Positions 10,627 to 22,835 of a DNA stretch of 64,000 bases are shown in pieces. The number at the start of each line of letters is the position of its first letter. The stretch's first letter is position 1. Below the pieces are notes generated by a model. That model was not told the DNA's origin. It was given only the letters and a program-made list of their open reading frames with translations, and made no database searches. This stretch comes from Bryopsis sp. KO-2023. Taxonomy: Eukaryota; Chlorophyta; Ulvophyceae; Bryopsidales; Bryopsidaceae. A program made the position numbers and the translations under genes. The stretch is taken from assembly GCA_030272585.1 (NCBI GenBank), contig BSYQ01000007.1, positions 934,001-998,000 on the forward strand, given 5' to 3'.

Positions 10627-13600
10627 ATGTCGAATCCTTTCAGCCATGAACCCAACCCCTTTGCCGTGAGTTTCCTGCACCGTCTTGATCACGGAAGAAA
10701 AGAAACTTTTTATGAAGCCTCGCTGCACCTGTATCTATGCTGGTTTCTATCTGCCAAGAATATGTGTTTCGGCTTTGTGTGTTTGGGAACGTCGTTGCGT
10801 CGAGAAATGACGCACACGACATGGGTTTCCCCCTGTGCACCCTATCGCTGTTTGAAACTGTTCCGGTTAATGTTGCGATTCGCTGCAGGATCCGGCAGTG
10901 ACGGTGCACACGGATTCAGCAGACCAGGTAGGAATCAGCACGTCCACCCCATCCCGAAATTTATCCGTTGCCTATCGTTCCGAGAAGAAATCTGAGTGGC
11001 TGGTTCATTTTCACAGGAGGGTTACAACGATGTCCTGCCAGCTACAGGCAAGTCTCCTAATTTTCAATGGTAAAAAGAAAGGGGGAACACACCAGAAATA
11101 AAAAAACCCAAAGCTGGGGTCTAAAGTTGGGGTTAATATGGTCATGAATTATGTTAATTGATTTGCTTGTCGCTCATTTCCTGTTGGTTCTGTTGTTCAG
11201 ACAGTGCTTGGGGTCAAGGTGGTGGAGGTGCATGGTCAGCCCCACCAGTCATTCAAGAAACCCCTGAAAGGGACCCTCCTTCTTCGGACGTCAGTGCTGA
11301 ACAGAAGGTATAATTTTGTAATAATTGTTTCAAGCAAACGTCAGTTTCTTTTAATTGTGTGTGCAGGGTGAAAAAATTTCAATTTTTAGAAAAGATCAAC
11401 CTTTCTCACACCAATATCACTCTTGTTGAACCAATGAATTTTCGACCAAGCCACTCGTGCTATCCTAGCTTCGGAAAATGGGGCAGCTTTGAAAAAACTC
11501 AACCACAAATTCAGGGGGTTGCCCGAGGGTGTTTAAATATGAGTAATAAATATCAACTTGTGCTCAAGGTATGGATTGAACTCAGAAACTGTGGTGATAA
11601 TTATCGCATAGCATCAAGTTTTTGCACAATCAACCCAAATCTCTGAGACCATTGGCCGCGCAGAAGTTGCCCACATCCTCAGAGAAAAGCTTCGGTCGAA
11701 ACGCATCGGCGAAGAAGCCAAGTTTATATCTCTGCCCGATCACAGCAAAAAATCATACTTTCCTCACTTTTTCTTCCTCTGCAATGTCGTTTTTTTTGGT
11801 TTGTGGCCGCAGGTTCGAGCTGCGCGAGAAGCTGAGCTGAAACGCAGGGAAACCGATTTGGTGCAGCGGGAGCGTCAGTTAAATCAGCGTGCAGGCAGCA
11901 TGAAGCTGCAAAACAACTGGCCTCCCTTCAGACCAATTCTGTATCACGATATAGATGCAGAGATTCCTGATGTGTTACGGCTGACGGTGAAATGGGGTTA
12001 CTGGTCCTATTTGGTAAGTAAGTCTCCATCAGCCCTAGTTGGTTTGGGAGTGCTGGACACAAGGGCTTCTGTGTTAAGAAAGGATGACAAATGATAAAAT
12101 TTACGGATATGTTTTTCAATAGTAAAATTTTCAAGGTAAATTGAATTGGGGCTGCTCGATGATCCTTCTCAAGTAAATCGGGAAAACCAGGATTGAGTCA
12201 GCACTATGGGGTGGTTTTCTTGGCCATGGTGGCTGAGTGAGGGGGCAAATCTCTTGCAAATAAGATTAATTGGAACAAACAATGGAGTGTAATGGGTTCG
12301 TTTGTCTCAGCTTTTTGTAGCTACAGTTGTCTACAATTTCGTGGCGATTTCCCTTTCGCTAGTGGAGGATCCAGACGTGCTGGCATGGGTTTTTGCAGGT
12401 GAGATGGGTTACATTTTGAATTTTTCGTTCATTTTGGCTTCAAGAAAGAAAAAGACCTTTGTGAAACATTCGATCAGAAACTAAAACAACATTTTTTTTT
12501 TCGTTTTGATGAAAATGGCAGGGATTCATTATTCTGGTGTCTGACGAAATAAGTGTTTCTTTTTCTCCAGCTATTTACTTGGTGACTGGCATTCCTGGGG
12601 CTTGGGTTTTGTGGTATGGTCGATTGTACAACGCCGCCAAGAATGATAGGGCTTTCACATTCATGTGTTTCTTCATCGGATACTTGGCACACATCGCGTT
12701 CTGCATTCTTGCTGCCATTGGTGAGTCAGGGGAGCAACCAACCTTGAGAAATGAGATAACGGAGGCTGGAATTCTTAGAATTGTTTTTAATGGTGATGCT
12801 CGTGGAAGGATCTGTTCAGCACCTAGGCAATATATACAAGAATTCTGGCAGTGCATCTGGCATTGGCTTTTGATGAGGTTCCCAGAAGTCACAGATGTTA
12901 GGCTGTGGGGGGTATGATGCGATTTGAGTTTTGTATTTGCAGCATCGATTGGGTAGAAATGACATACCTGCAACTGTGCACAGGAATTGATTCTTTTTGC
13001 CAGTCTAAATGTTTCTCGGGGGCATGTGTTGTACTTTTTGCTGACTCTTGCGTTGTGTTGCTGCAGCCATACCAAAACTGGGTGAATCAAAGTCTTTCTG
13101 TGGTTTGATTCGTACTCTCGAGATTTTCAAGAAAGCAACATGGATCGGTGTCCTCTTTCTTATTGGATTTGCGGGCTGGGTGGCAAATGCCGTCATTTCA
13201 ATCTACGTTTGGCAACAGGTAGGAAATGTTCAGGGATTTACTCACATTGGCAATAGATGGATGTCTCTGTGGAATTCTGAGGTGGTGTGAGGGGTGCTGC
13301 TAGCCTTTTTCTGATTGTTCCACCACATGATGGGGCGTCTGCCTGGATTCTGACCCATAAATGTCATTCAAGGATGATGGATCCATCGCATCAAATAGCA
13401 TTCATGAATGAATGCATGTAGGAGTGCCTGCATGTATGAACGGATTGCAGAGGAGCTGTCAGACATGTGTGTGCATTGATTCGCGGAGGGATGATTGAGT
13501 GAATGCATGGTATGATTTTCCCAGGTGATGCGTGATTTCCGGGGTCGTGGTGGACCCACCCAGCTCAGGAATCAGACAGAGGCTGCTGCGGGAAGGGTAG

Positions 13601-13638
13601 CCATGAATGCAGCGGTGCACCAGGCAACAAGGGCATAG
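10627..13638 (+). CDS. SCAMP: secretory carrier-associated membrane protein (SCAMP)
   Basis: Nine exons (10627-10665, 10889-10927, 11017-11047, 11201-11307, 11813-12013, 12311-12398, 12571-12720, 13067-13218, 13525-13638) give a 306-residue protein. The N-terminus carries NPF repeats (SNPFSHEPNPF), which bind EH-domain endocytic proteins. A charged coiled coil (ELKRRETDLVQRERQL) follows, then the SCAMP signature NWPPFRPILYHDI, and four hydrophobic segments including GIPGAWVLWYGRLY. SCAMPs are tetraspan proteins of the trans-Golgi network, endosomes and plasma membrane that act in vesicle recycling. Intron 3 starts with GC (AG|GCAAGT at 11048); only that GC-AG junction keeps the frame from exon 3 into exon 4. 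The 505-base intron at 11308-11812 contains frame-open sequence, but a direct join keeps the coiled coil continuous. Secure call. Confidence 0.92.
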
Positions 13639-14636
13639 AGGATAACTGAAGAAGAGTAGACTTTTGAGACAAGAAGAATTTTCGAAACAATGGGTGTTGA
13701 AACAATACTTTGCTTCTCTTTGTTTTTTCTCCTTTTGAACTGAGGAGATACGGTGTTCGGTTATAATTTTCGTTCAGTGCGTTGATCTCTGAGGGTTTCA
13801 GAGAAACAAGAATGCAATGCTGTGGTTTGGGAAATATGATTCGTGTTTGTTTGCAGGGAATGGGTGGGCAGAAGATAGGGTATGGATTTATAGTAAGAAA
13901 AAATTGAACGGGTGGGGGGAGTAGGGGTTGGGGGGAAGAATTTGGGTGTTGTGGTTCTGTTTCATTCCTGATTCATGCTGGTACTTTGACGTTGCTTGTT
14001 TTTTAAACTTTAAATCTAGTTGGGTAGGGGTGAAAGGATTTGGGGAATGGGTTAAAGACGGAAAGGGGGCAAAATGGTGTGTGCCTGCTTTGTCCCTTTG
14101 GGTTTTCTTGCAGAAATCATGTCAGACATGGTGGTAATTCCTGGGCAAAAAATCCAGCAAATCGCTGTTAAAATGGTGCCCTGAATTGATGCCTCGCAGT
14201 GTTGTTAATTTGTGTGTCTCGGGTCTCGGGTGTGTGAGCTGTCCACAGGAAATTGAAAGAATTGAAATTGTGAGCCCGCCAGCTGTCATGGACAAATGAA
14301 TAAACAAAAACAAGCACACTGCAGCACTTCTCTTCTGATCAGCCCCCAATCACTGACTTGTACAAGTGTTGCACATGTAGAAACCATACCAGTCGTGAAA
14401 AGGTGGCATTTCTTTTGAGCATTGGGCCAAGTTCCATTCCCCATCACAAACAAGAATTAATGCCCAAATTCTAACAATTAAAGAAATATCTTGTACAAGA
14501 GACTCATACAGCCGGTGGAAACAGACCTGAAATCCTGATCCACAAGCGATTTATGTGCGTCACTACTAACCTCATGCCTTGGAGAAACATCTTGAAAACA
14601 CACATCAAGTACGTATTGCATATGGTACAAACTCCC
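13639..14636. other. intergenic, convergent gene ends
   Basis: This stretch separates the 3' ends of SCAMP and the MenA-type gene. It is G/T-rich near 13900-14050. No gene is supported. Confidence 0.5.
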
Positions 14637-15818
14637 TTATATCATCGGGCGGCTCGAACCCGCAAGACTCCCACCTAACAATAAACTGAACACCAAATGC
14701 AGCACTCCGCAGGACCCCAAGATTCCATTGTATTTCTCTGATGGCTTTTCATCGAAAATTTGCTTGACGATCCTCCATGAAAGGGGGACGGTCGCCAGAG
14801 GTAAGAAAAATGCCAAGGGTGGTCCACACAACAGCCATCTCAAACCCAGCAGATATGCCAGCACGATTTCCACCACGAGTTGCCACCGGCCGATGCTGTA
14901 TCCCAATCGGACGGCGATGGTGCGCTTCTTGGCCTGGGCATCCGTTTCAATGTCCCTCAGGTTGTTCACCGCTAGCATGTTCACAGCCATCAACCCAACC
15001 TGGGCTCCAGCAACCATCGTATCCACACCCCAGATTCTTCCTCCTGCGCCAAGCAACAGCAAAGAAATGCAACATGAGAATTCAGAGTTCCCCACCACTC
15101 CTTCGGAGTTAATCGTTAGTTGAGCCTCCCATTTCGACAAAGAAGTATCAACCCCAAAGACAGGGTTACAAACAAACACATAATGCGACAATGTCTAGAT
15201 CAGCAATCCATTTGGACACCAACAATTCATCAGATTCAAATGGAACAGAGAGATGGATAAGGCAATACAAGAAAAAGCCATTGTGCAATTGCCCAAACAC
15301 CAAAGCATGCCCTTACACAAGATACCTTGATGGACATATTTCGCCCCAGATGTTGCAAGCAGGCCGAAGAAGAAGAGCACACCCACATCCCCCAATCCAT
15401 GATATGCAAGAGGAAAAGGACCTCCCGTGTACATGTAGCCTCCGAAACAACACGCCAAAACCAGCCCCACCAGAGGCTTCCCCCTGATGTAGAATGCAGG
15501 CATGGCGGCCAGCATAGCAACCACCAAACATAAGATCCCTGCAACATGCACCATCACCGCACCCACAGCACCCGATTGAGTGAGTCTTCTGGGCCCAAGC
15601 CTGCCATCCATATCGGCTCCTTTTTCATAATCCAGCGCGTCATTCACTAGATTGGTTCCGATTTGGATGAGAAATGCTGCAGGTCCACAACACAGGAGGG
15701 GGACCCATGCAGTAGCACCCCCTCCCGCCAGCGCCAGCCCGGATCCGACTAAGCATGGCCCTATGCAAGCACCCAGGGTTTTCACTCTGATCGCTTGCAA
15801 CCAGTCTGCAAACGACAT
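14637..15818 (-). CDS. menA: 1,4-dihydroxy-2-naphthoate phytyltransferase (MenA/ABC4 type)
   Basis: Two exons, 15818-15326 and 15043-14637, give 299 residues from the ATG that begins MSFADWLQAIRVKT. It is a UbiA-family polytopic prenyltransferase. The first Asp-rich motif is ND.LDYEKGAD (about residues 59-68), and the second is NNLRDIETDAQAKKRTIAVRLG-like in the second exon; both bind Mg2+-diphosphate. The spacing and the DYEKGAD sequence fit MenA, which attaches a phytyl or polyprenyl chain to dihydroxynaphthoate in phylloquinone synthesis for photosystem I. It should be a plastid membrane protein, yet no clear transit peptide is present after this ATG. The frame stays open upstream to a TTG at 15860 next to an acceptor-like TTGATTGCAG, so an earlier exon carrying the targeting sequence is likely. 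It lies head to head with plastid GPAT. Confidence 0.85.
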
Positions 15819-16250
15819 GCGAGCGGATGATACGAGTGATTTCCCGCTCCTGTTCTGCAATCAATGGAGCGGAGAATAAAGCATCGTTTCGGGGAGTCTG
15901 TTGAGTGCCGTACTGGCAGCACTCATTGAAGCGGCTGGTTTGGTGAGCTTTGCAAAACGTGCTACGATTTGATGACTTGTTCGGTTTTTCCGGTAAAATC
16001 TTTTTCGGTTTTTCGAGGATTGGGTCGTTCTGGTGGAGGCGGTGACTGTCTCGGAATCGGAAGCTGTACTTTCATGTAGTGCCTGACGAGGATCCAAGGA
16101 ACAGGTCTGGCAAAAAAAATGTGCAACTTTTTCTGAATCACTTTATTCCGTCTTTCCGTCCCAACGTCTTGCGAAAGCGAAGCGTATTTGCTTTCGGAAC
16201 CCAAGCGTGCGGGTTTGCCTTCTTTTCACGTGTCGCTTACTCGTTTCGAA
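15819..16250. promoter_or_regulatory. shared intergenic region between MenA and GPAT
   Basis: 432 bases separate the two start codons, and both products are plastid membrane-lipid or quinone enzymes. Part of this space probably holds a 5' exon of the MenA gene. No defined promoter motif is recognised. Confidence 0.4.
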
Positions 16251-17510
16251 ATGGACGTCTCGGGACGAGTTGGTCTGGGCACTGTGGAGAGGGTCGCCCT
16301 GAGGCCTGGACGGCTGTCTAACTCTCGCATCGCTCGACTTCCCCGCAATGTCGCGGTTCGGTCGTCGGCACCCGAAACGATGCAGAAACTGGATTTCTCG
16401 AAACTTAATACGGAAGAAGAGTTTATGGGAGCGATGAGCATCGGAGCTCAGAGCGGATTCTTGCCAGACGGTCTCCTGGAAGTGTGGAGAGACTTTTACG
16501 CCAACTACAAGGCTGCCGTGGTTGGGTCTGGCGTGGATAACGCCGAAAGCCTCACCCTGGAGGTCCAGAAGAGCATCGCCGGGAGAGTTTTCAACCAGTT
16601 CATGGACCCCTACAAGTTTCCGTCGTACCACGAAAGAATTCTGGAGCCGTTCAACTACTACGACTTCGGGCAAAAGTATGTTGGTAATTTGGTGGACTTC
16701 AAGAACTCCGTCGTGGGGCATATCGATCGGTGGGGCGAAATCGAGCGTCAAATCAAGGCCGGCGAAAATGTGATTCTGCTGGCGAATCACCAGACGGAGG
16801 CGGACCCTGGGGTGTTTGCTCACATGTTGACCTCGACCCACCCGACCCTGGCGGAAAATGTGATTTATGTGGCTGGAGATCGAGTAGTCACGGACCCCAT
16901 GTGCAAACCATTCTCGATGGGTAGAAACCTGTTCTGTGTTCATTCCAAGAAACATATGGATGATGTCCCCGAGCTCAGGAAGGAGAAAATGGCCATGAAT
17001 CGTCGAACTCTGGCCGTGATGTCCAGAAAATTGAACGAAGGTGGGAATCTGCTCTGGATTGCCCCCAGTGGGGGAAGGGACCGGCCCGATGCTGATGGTG
17101 TGTGGCTGCCCAGCGATTTCGACCCCACAGCAGTCGAATTGATGAAGAAACTCTGCTTGAACGCAAAAAGCCCTGGACACCTCTACTCCATGGCTATGGT
17201 CAGTTGGAACATGATGCCCCCACCCAGCGGTTTGTCGAAAACGATAGGGGAAAGGAGGTTGACTAACCACGTTGGGGTGGGTATCTCTGTTGGGGAGGAA
17301 TTGAAGCCGGAGAAGATCTTGGAGGGGCTGGATGAGGCTGAGCCGGAGGTCAGACAGACCACTTTCTCTTCTTTTGCTCACGATGCTTGTGTGGAGGAGT
17401 ATAAGAAATTGGATCTTGCCATCAAAGACCCGGAAGCTAGAAAAAAGATGCCCGACTTTAGTCAACCATGGGTTCCTGCAAAGAAGAAGCGTTTCTTCTG
17501 GTTCTGGTAG
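16251..17510 (+). CDS. ATS1: plastid glycerol-3-phosphate acyltransferase (soluble, ATS1 type)
   Basis: A single exon encodes 419 residues from the ATG at 16251. The first ~45 residues are Arg/Ser/Val-rich and almost free of acidic residues, like a chloroplast transit peptide. The acyltransferase H(X)4D motif is NHQTEADP (H180, D185). Other conserved blocks are AGDRVVTDPMCKPFSMGRNL and WIAPSGGRDRPD. The helical N-terminal domain typical of plant and algal plastid GPAT precedes the catalytic part (SGFLPDG ... MDPYKFPSYHERI). The enzyme transfers an acyl group from acyl-ACP to the sn-1 position of glycerol-3-phosphate in the stroma, the first step of prokaryotic-pathway glycerolipid synthesis. 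The protein ends in a Lys/aromatic run (KKKRFFWFW). The gene is intronless among intron-rich neighbours. A 501-residue frame on the opposite strand is a shadow. Confidence 0.93.
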   Translation: MDVSGRVGLGTVERVALRPGRLSNSRIARLPRNVAVRSSAPETMQKLDFSKLNTEEEFMGAMSIGAQSGFLPDGLLEVWRDFYANYKAAVVGSGVDNAESLTLEVQKSIAGRVFNQFMDPYKFPSYHERILEPFNYYDFGQKYVGNLVDFKNSVVGHIDRWGEIERQIKAGENVILLANHQTEADPGVFAHMLTSTHPTLAENVIYVAGDRVVTDPMCKPFSMGRNLFCVHSKKHMDDVPELRKEKMAMNRRTLAVMSRKLNEGGNLLWIAPSGGRDRPDADGVWLPSDFDPTAVELMKKLCLNAKSPGHLYSMAMVSWNMMPPPSGLSKTIGERRLTNHVGVGISVGEELKPEKILEGLDEAEPEVRQTTFSSFAHDACVEEYKKLDLAIKDPEARKKMPDFSQPWVPAKKKRFFWFW

Positions 17511-18242
17511 TTGTGCGCTATGGTGTGGGCTTCCCTTGCTTTTCGTAGTTCCATTGCAACCTTGCGTGTTGAGATTAGTAAAGCTGAGATGGACCAAAAG
17601 AAAGGAGGGGAAGCCAGCGTTATTCTTTTGACAGATTTTTTTCCCCATTCGCTGGTTATCAACGTCTTTATTGAGCTATGCAGTGGGGATATTTTTAGTT
17701 GTTTTCTTGGAAGGGTCGAGTGGTCTTCTGACCTCGATTGCTGTCTTTTTTCCAGCTCTTTTTTTCTAATTCTTGCCTTTGATGCATGGTATTCTTTGTC
17801 AAATATTTTAAGAGATTTTAGAAGAAAATCGGCAAGGCTCCGCAGTCCACTTTCCGTTGGGCTGCCGCATTTCCTTGTTACGGTTGGCGAATGCTGAGAA
17901 GAATTGTTTTCAGCTGGTGTGCTTGAAATGCACATTTATTTTTTTACTGCTGTAAGTTTTCTGATTCTGGTGCTATTATTGGGGAGGTGTTTACAGTTAT
18001 TGATGGAAAAGTGTGCGAATCAATTTTCAGAGTACTGAACCCTGTACAGGACTCTGTTGTTTCTCCTTCCAAAAACGAGGATGGTGCGTCCTTTTGCTCA
18101 TAACTTATTTGGAAAGGCAGTAGTTTCCTTCAATGATGGTGCCGAAAGGATAGCAATCAGCTAATTGGTGTAACTGCTCTTGTGTGCGCTCATATAAACG
18201 CTTCCCCCTCTCCTAGTTTTCGTGGGGGTTGGGTTTTTGAGG
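17511..18242. other. intergenic
   Basis: No gene is supported between the GPAT stop and the next start on the same strand. The stretch is T-rich near 17900-17950. It presumably holds the GPAT 3' end and the promoter of the following oxygenase gene. Confidence 0.5.
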
Positions 18243-19633
18243 ATGGATGGAAATCCTGAACGCTGTCTCCTTGAAAATGTGATCCCTTTGGATTTGTGCC
18301 AAGAGCTGGTATTCTTGCACAAAAGCCTGGGGGTTGTCGGCTATAGACCTGGCGTCCGATCCACCACCATTCATGACGTCTTGGCAAGCGCCCCACCTAT
18401 GGTGCTTCCTGTGGTACAGAAGCTCCATATTTTCCCTCGCGCGCGCGCGTTATTGAACCCACATGGCAAGTGTTGATTGACAAGATGTCGGATCTCCTTG
18501 TCAGGCACGAGCCAGAAGCTTGGTGCTGGACGCGGTGGAATCGGCGTTGGGATATGAGTGCCAGCTGTTCGTCGAATTCACCGGATTGATCAGCTGGTCG
18601 AAGGGGTCCAGCATCGGCTGGCATCACGATTCGAACAGGCATGCTGGAAATATCTCGACAAACACTTTCATATTCAGGGAACTGGACAGCCCAACAAAAA
18701 CAACTGGCACCAAATATTTTGCCTCATTCTTTCTTTTCCTGTCCAATATCCCTTATTTGTTGCTGCTGGAAGATGCATGTCTGGAGGTAATTTAACTCCC
18801 CCATCTCGAATTATTTTTCGATGTCTTGCTGGAACATGCATTTGTGGCAGCCAGTTTCTTGTGTTTCAACGAAATACAGAGAGTACCTCGAACAACGAGC
18901 CTTTGCTGCTGTTCTGTACCTCAACAATGCGGGGAAGGAATTCGGTGGTGGAGATTTTCGATTTCAAGATGGAAATCCAACCCATGTCACTCCGAAAGCC
19001 GGTAGGGTCGTTGCCTATTCAGCGGGTGAATCGAACATACATTGCGTTGAAGAAGTGGAGTGGGGGGAACGATTCACATTGACTATGTGGTTTACACGAG
19101 AGGCCAAATTCTGCGAGGATCCAACGCTGATTGCCACTTGCTTCAATGTCAGACCTGGCCTCGACCCACTCGTGGGGAATTCAAACGCTAATGCCAGTGA
19201 AAAGCAGTGTCTGCAAGGAGCTGGGCTGGCGATAGCAGGCTACAATCATGCTGGGTTGCCAAATGAAATGTACATCGATAAATGTGGGTCTGACATACGG
19301 GCATATCGACTGGATGCATTCGGGTTGAGCTTGTGTGAATCCGAAGCGAACGATGGATCCGTTTTCTTTAAGAAAATGGACAAAAACGACCTTGGTGATG
19401 GGAGTGGATCTCAATCGTTGGTTTCCTTCGACAGCAAATGTCATGCGTTGCTTGTGTTGCATTTTGGGGAGTGGCAAAATTTGACGCTGCATGAGGGTAC
19501 ATCTTGGAGGGAATGTATAAAGGCTTCTGGGGAGGAATTTGATGCCTATTTGCAACAGAGCATTCAACTCTTTGAGAAATGCTGTAAGCTTTGGGTGCAG
19601 GGGGGGATGGTGTCAGGGATTGATGTTGGGTGA
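18243..19633 (+). CDS. 2-oxoglutarate/Fe(II)-dependent oxygenase (prolyl-hydroxylase-like, plant type)
   Basis: Three exons (18243-18413, 18505-18638, 18880-19633) give 352 residues. The protein follows a plant 2OG-oxygenase family along its length: the start MDGNPERCLLENVIP, VGYRPGVRSTTIHD, then ECQLFVEFTGLISWSKG, IGWHHDSNR with the first iron ligands (His, Asp), EYLEQRAFAAVLYLN, GGDFRFQDG, then AYSAGESNIHCVEEV with the distal His, and GERFTLTMWFTRE with the 2OG-binding Arg. It probably hydroxylates a protein side chain; the substrate is unknown. The ~120-residue C-terminal extension is Cys-containing and unrecognised. Intron 2 (18639-18879) begins with GC; this boundary is needed to keep N-R-E-Y-L in frame. 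No signal peptide is seen, so a cytosolic or nuclear site is likely. Confidence 0.85.
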
Positions 19634-19951
19634 TTTCAATAATGTACACCAGATTGTTTCTGCCTGAGATGGACCTGCCTCTTGTGGACAGTACATGTGT
19701 TGCGGTTTCAGCTTGACATTCTCTAACAAAAAAATAATAGGAGCATATTGGCACATGGCTCCTCAGCCATGGCCAAGTTTCCAAACAATGGTCTGACCAC
19801 CATTGGCATTTCAACGATGGACGTCTTCATCTGAAATAGACGTCATTGGTGCCTCCACGTGGGAATCGCACCACGGTTTGAGCTCGAAACCTTGATTTTT
19901 GTTTTAACACGTAATATATATCCCCTTCTCTCTCTTTTTTTCCCTTCAGAA
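19634..19951. other. intergenic
   Basis: 318 bases between tandem genes. A pyrimidine tract ending in TTCAG lies two bases before the next ATG, so a 5' untranslated intron may end there. Confidence 0.45.
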
Positions 19952-22835
19952 ATGTCTTCCCCTGTCATAGACGCTCTGCGCGTTCTGGTGGACGACCTTT
20001 GTTCACAAGGATGCTACTTCCACGCGTTGAGAGCTCTGGAGGCTCTTTGCACGGTGGATGCGCTTCCCGAGGTTTGTGCTGACGCCCACCTCCGACTCTC
20101 GGAGCTGCTTGTCGAACATACGAACAATCTGAGGGAGGCCAAGCTCCATGCTTCCAGAGCGGTAGGGGACGGAGATTCTAACTCGAATTTCTTTTGTTCT
20201 TTCCCGCACAAATTTCTACTTCTTTTTTGCTTATTTCTTTTTTTTTTGTTGTGTCTTTGGGCAGCAACTCATGGTGAAAGATTTACCAGGGGGTCTTCTG
20301 TTGAAGTGCAGGGTGGCCAATCAGCTGGGCATCTGTCACTCGTTGCTTGGGGAAAATAAGCACAGGAAACAAGCTTTCTTGAAAGGATTGGAACTGTGCA
20401 AAGATGCAATTCTTATCATGGACACGTGAGTATCAAAGAATTTGAAGAAACAATGCTCAATCACAACACCTTTTTTCCCCAGCAGAATTCTGACTGCTGG
20501 TGAACTTTCCACAGAAAGATTCTACATCAAGTTTGATCCTTTATTTTTTCTTCCCTCTATACATATATTTTTATTTATTATTTATTTATTTATTTTTGTT
20601 TTTGTAAATTTATGTTTTGGCTGCAGAGTGGCGATTCACGAATGGTTCTGTCAGTTTTCCATTGAAGTGTCGGATGCTTATGCAAGTGAGGGGGTCAGGG
20701 AAAAAGCTATCGAGCATTTGCAGAACGGATACAATCATGCGGCCGAGAAGCAACTGGAAGAGCTGAAGGTTGTTCCATCTGCCATCGTTCGTTGAATCGG
20801 TAAAACCCACCCCTTTTTTTTTGGTTCCCAGTTTCCCCCAATGAATGAGTAAAGACAAGGTTTCTTGACAGAAAAAGCCACGTTCAAAAACAAAATGCAG
20901 CACATATAAACACATGCTTGTGTGTATAGTGCAGATTAATTGCAACAATTAAATGAGAAAAAGACAAAAAACAAAGATGGATTGCACACATTTTCTAAAG
21001 AAATGCATGTTTAGATAGCAGAACACCAAGTCCAGGGCTCTTCGGAATGAAGGGGGTGGGGATTTGGGGGGCCACACGCGGTGGGTTTTAAGTTACAGTT
21101 TGTGGATTTCGGAGTCGCTGCCTTGCGTGTCCGATGTCTGACTTGTTACTTTGGAACTCACACTACATGGGTGCATGTGCCCTGTCTATACAGATACTGT
21201 TTCAACTTCGGCGTGTTCAGCTGCTGGCATTGTCTTTGGATTGCTCGGAATCAGAAGGAGTGCTTTCAGACTTGTTCAAATCACTGGAGAGCCCTCCCAC
21301 CACCGTCAGCCCCCCGTTCCTGAATCAAGCCAAGCTCCATGCGCTAATCCTCAGAATTTTGCTGGCCCAGAAGCAAGGCTGCCTGATTTCTTTCACTCAA
21401 AAAATGGTGGCGGTGCCTGCAGTTGAGGGAAGAAAGTCCAAAAAAGTCCCAGCGATCATCAATGAAATGATGGAGCTATTCTGTGAGGTTTCGGCCCAAC
21501 CTCCTGCGTACAAGCTGATGCCATGGCCAGCCATAAAAAGCATCATATCCCTGCTCTCCGCAATATTGCTGAGACATCAAGGCAAGGTGGACTTGGCGAT
21601 GGAACACACAACAACGGGGATCGATACGGTTTCTCAAGAATTGATGAAGTTGGGGCTGGGAGAGGATGGAAAGAAATGCAGGGAAGGGGAATCGAGGACG
21701 GCTTGGAGGGCGGGGCAATATCTTCTTCCGTGGTATTTGCTTTTGGAGTGCAAGGCACAGATCATGTTGCTGAGCTGTGATTTTCAAGGAGCTCAAGCTG
21801 TTATTTTGGAGGTCCTGGGGTTGGTCGACAATTGGCCATCGTTGGGGGTGGCTGTCAGGTAGGTAGTTAATTTTTTGATACATCCATTTCTATGTTGAAA
21901 AATGTGACCTAGAGTAGAGGAAGCCGCAGCTCCACTTTTTATGCACACACCCATTGCTTTTTTTGTTACAGCTATGTGTTCATTTGACACTGTATTTGAC
22001 TTTATTTTTGACAGATCGGGGGCCCACATGCTTATCGGCTTATACCTCAGCAGTGTAGGGTGTTGTTCAATGGCCATATCGCATTTCTGCACAGTGGTGG
22101 ACTCGAATGTCAATCCAATGCAAGGTGCTATTGCTCGGGTTTGCTGTGCCCTCGCTGAATTGAACACCGAAAGCTCTGATGCTGTCGGCAAAGGAATAGA
22201 CGCCCTTGGAAGCTACTATACCAATGCAAATGTGGAGCATTTGGGTGACTGTGAAAAGGCGGCGTTGCATCTAGCATCAGGTAGGGTTGAAAAACTGGCA
22301 ATTGATCTCAGAAAACTCGAGAGGGGGGATTTTGAGTGTCGGAAAAACTGTGGGACGATTGCATGTCTGCATATCATTTTTCCATGAGTCAAACTATGTT
22401 GTGTTAGCCATGCTGTGTGTACTCAAATGCACAGGCTTGCTCCATGACCACCACGGAAATCAATCGGAAGCCAAGACAAGGGTGTCCCGAGCTTTAAAAC
22501 TTGCCCATAAAAAAGCTGGAAATCATGAACTTATCTGCCATTCACTCAATTGCTTGAGCTCGATGCAACTGGATTGTGGCGATGTCGACGGAGCCCAGCA
22601 GATGCTGACATCGTGTTACACACTGTCCAAGCAAGCCAACGATCTTGTGGCGTTTTTGGGGAGTCTGACTGTCATGGAGGAGCTGTATTCGGTTAAGCAC
22701 ATGAAAGACAGGTTGGAAGGAATGAGGGCGTACAAGGGGCCTAAAGAGGTGGCGCTTTCAGAGTCGGTGAATGCTGCAGTAGAATGCGATGGGCACGAGT
22801 TTATCATGAAGTGGGGGCTTGACAGCATGGGTTGA
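19952..22835 (+). CDS. SCC4: cohesin loader subunit MAU2/SCC4
   Basis: Six exons (19952-20161, 20265-20425, 20627-20768, 21194-21858, 22015-22280, 22435-22835) join in phase to 614 residues starting MSSPVIDALRVLVDDL. The protein is all-helical and TPR-like throughout. Characteristic segments are LSELLVEHTNNLREAKLH, GGLLLKCRVANQLGICHSLLG, AIEHLQNGYNHAAEKQ, and the C-terminal LLHDHHGNQSEAKTRVSRALKLA and LNCLSSMQLDCGD. These match plant and animal MAU2/SCC4, which wraps the N-terminus of SCC2/NIPBL and loads cohesin onto chromatin. An intron near 20500-20620 has several TTTA repeats. Length and order fit the family. The match is from recalled family pattern, so slightly less certain than ASF1. 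Confidence 0.82.

Noticed and set aside
11622..11840. possible extra SCAMP exon between exons 4 and 5
   Set aside because: A direct join of exons 4 and 5 is phase 0 and keeps the coiled coil continuous; the frame has no matching splice donor.
13380..13520. ATGAATGAATGC-like short repeats in SCAMP intron 8
   Set aside because: Degenerate and only a few copies; no clear tandem array or element.
16143..17648. 501-residue open frame on the minus strand over GPAT
   Set aside because: It is the reverse reading of a conserved single-exon enzyme. Composition is unnatural (many His, Gln, Arg) and no domain is present.
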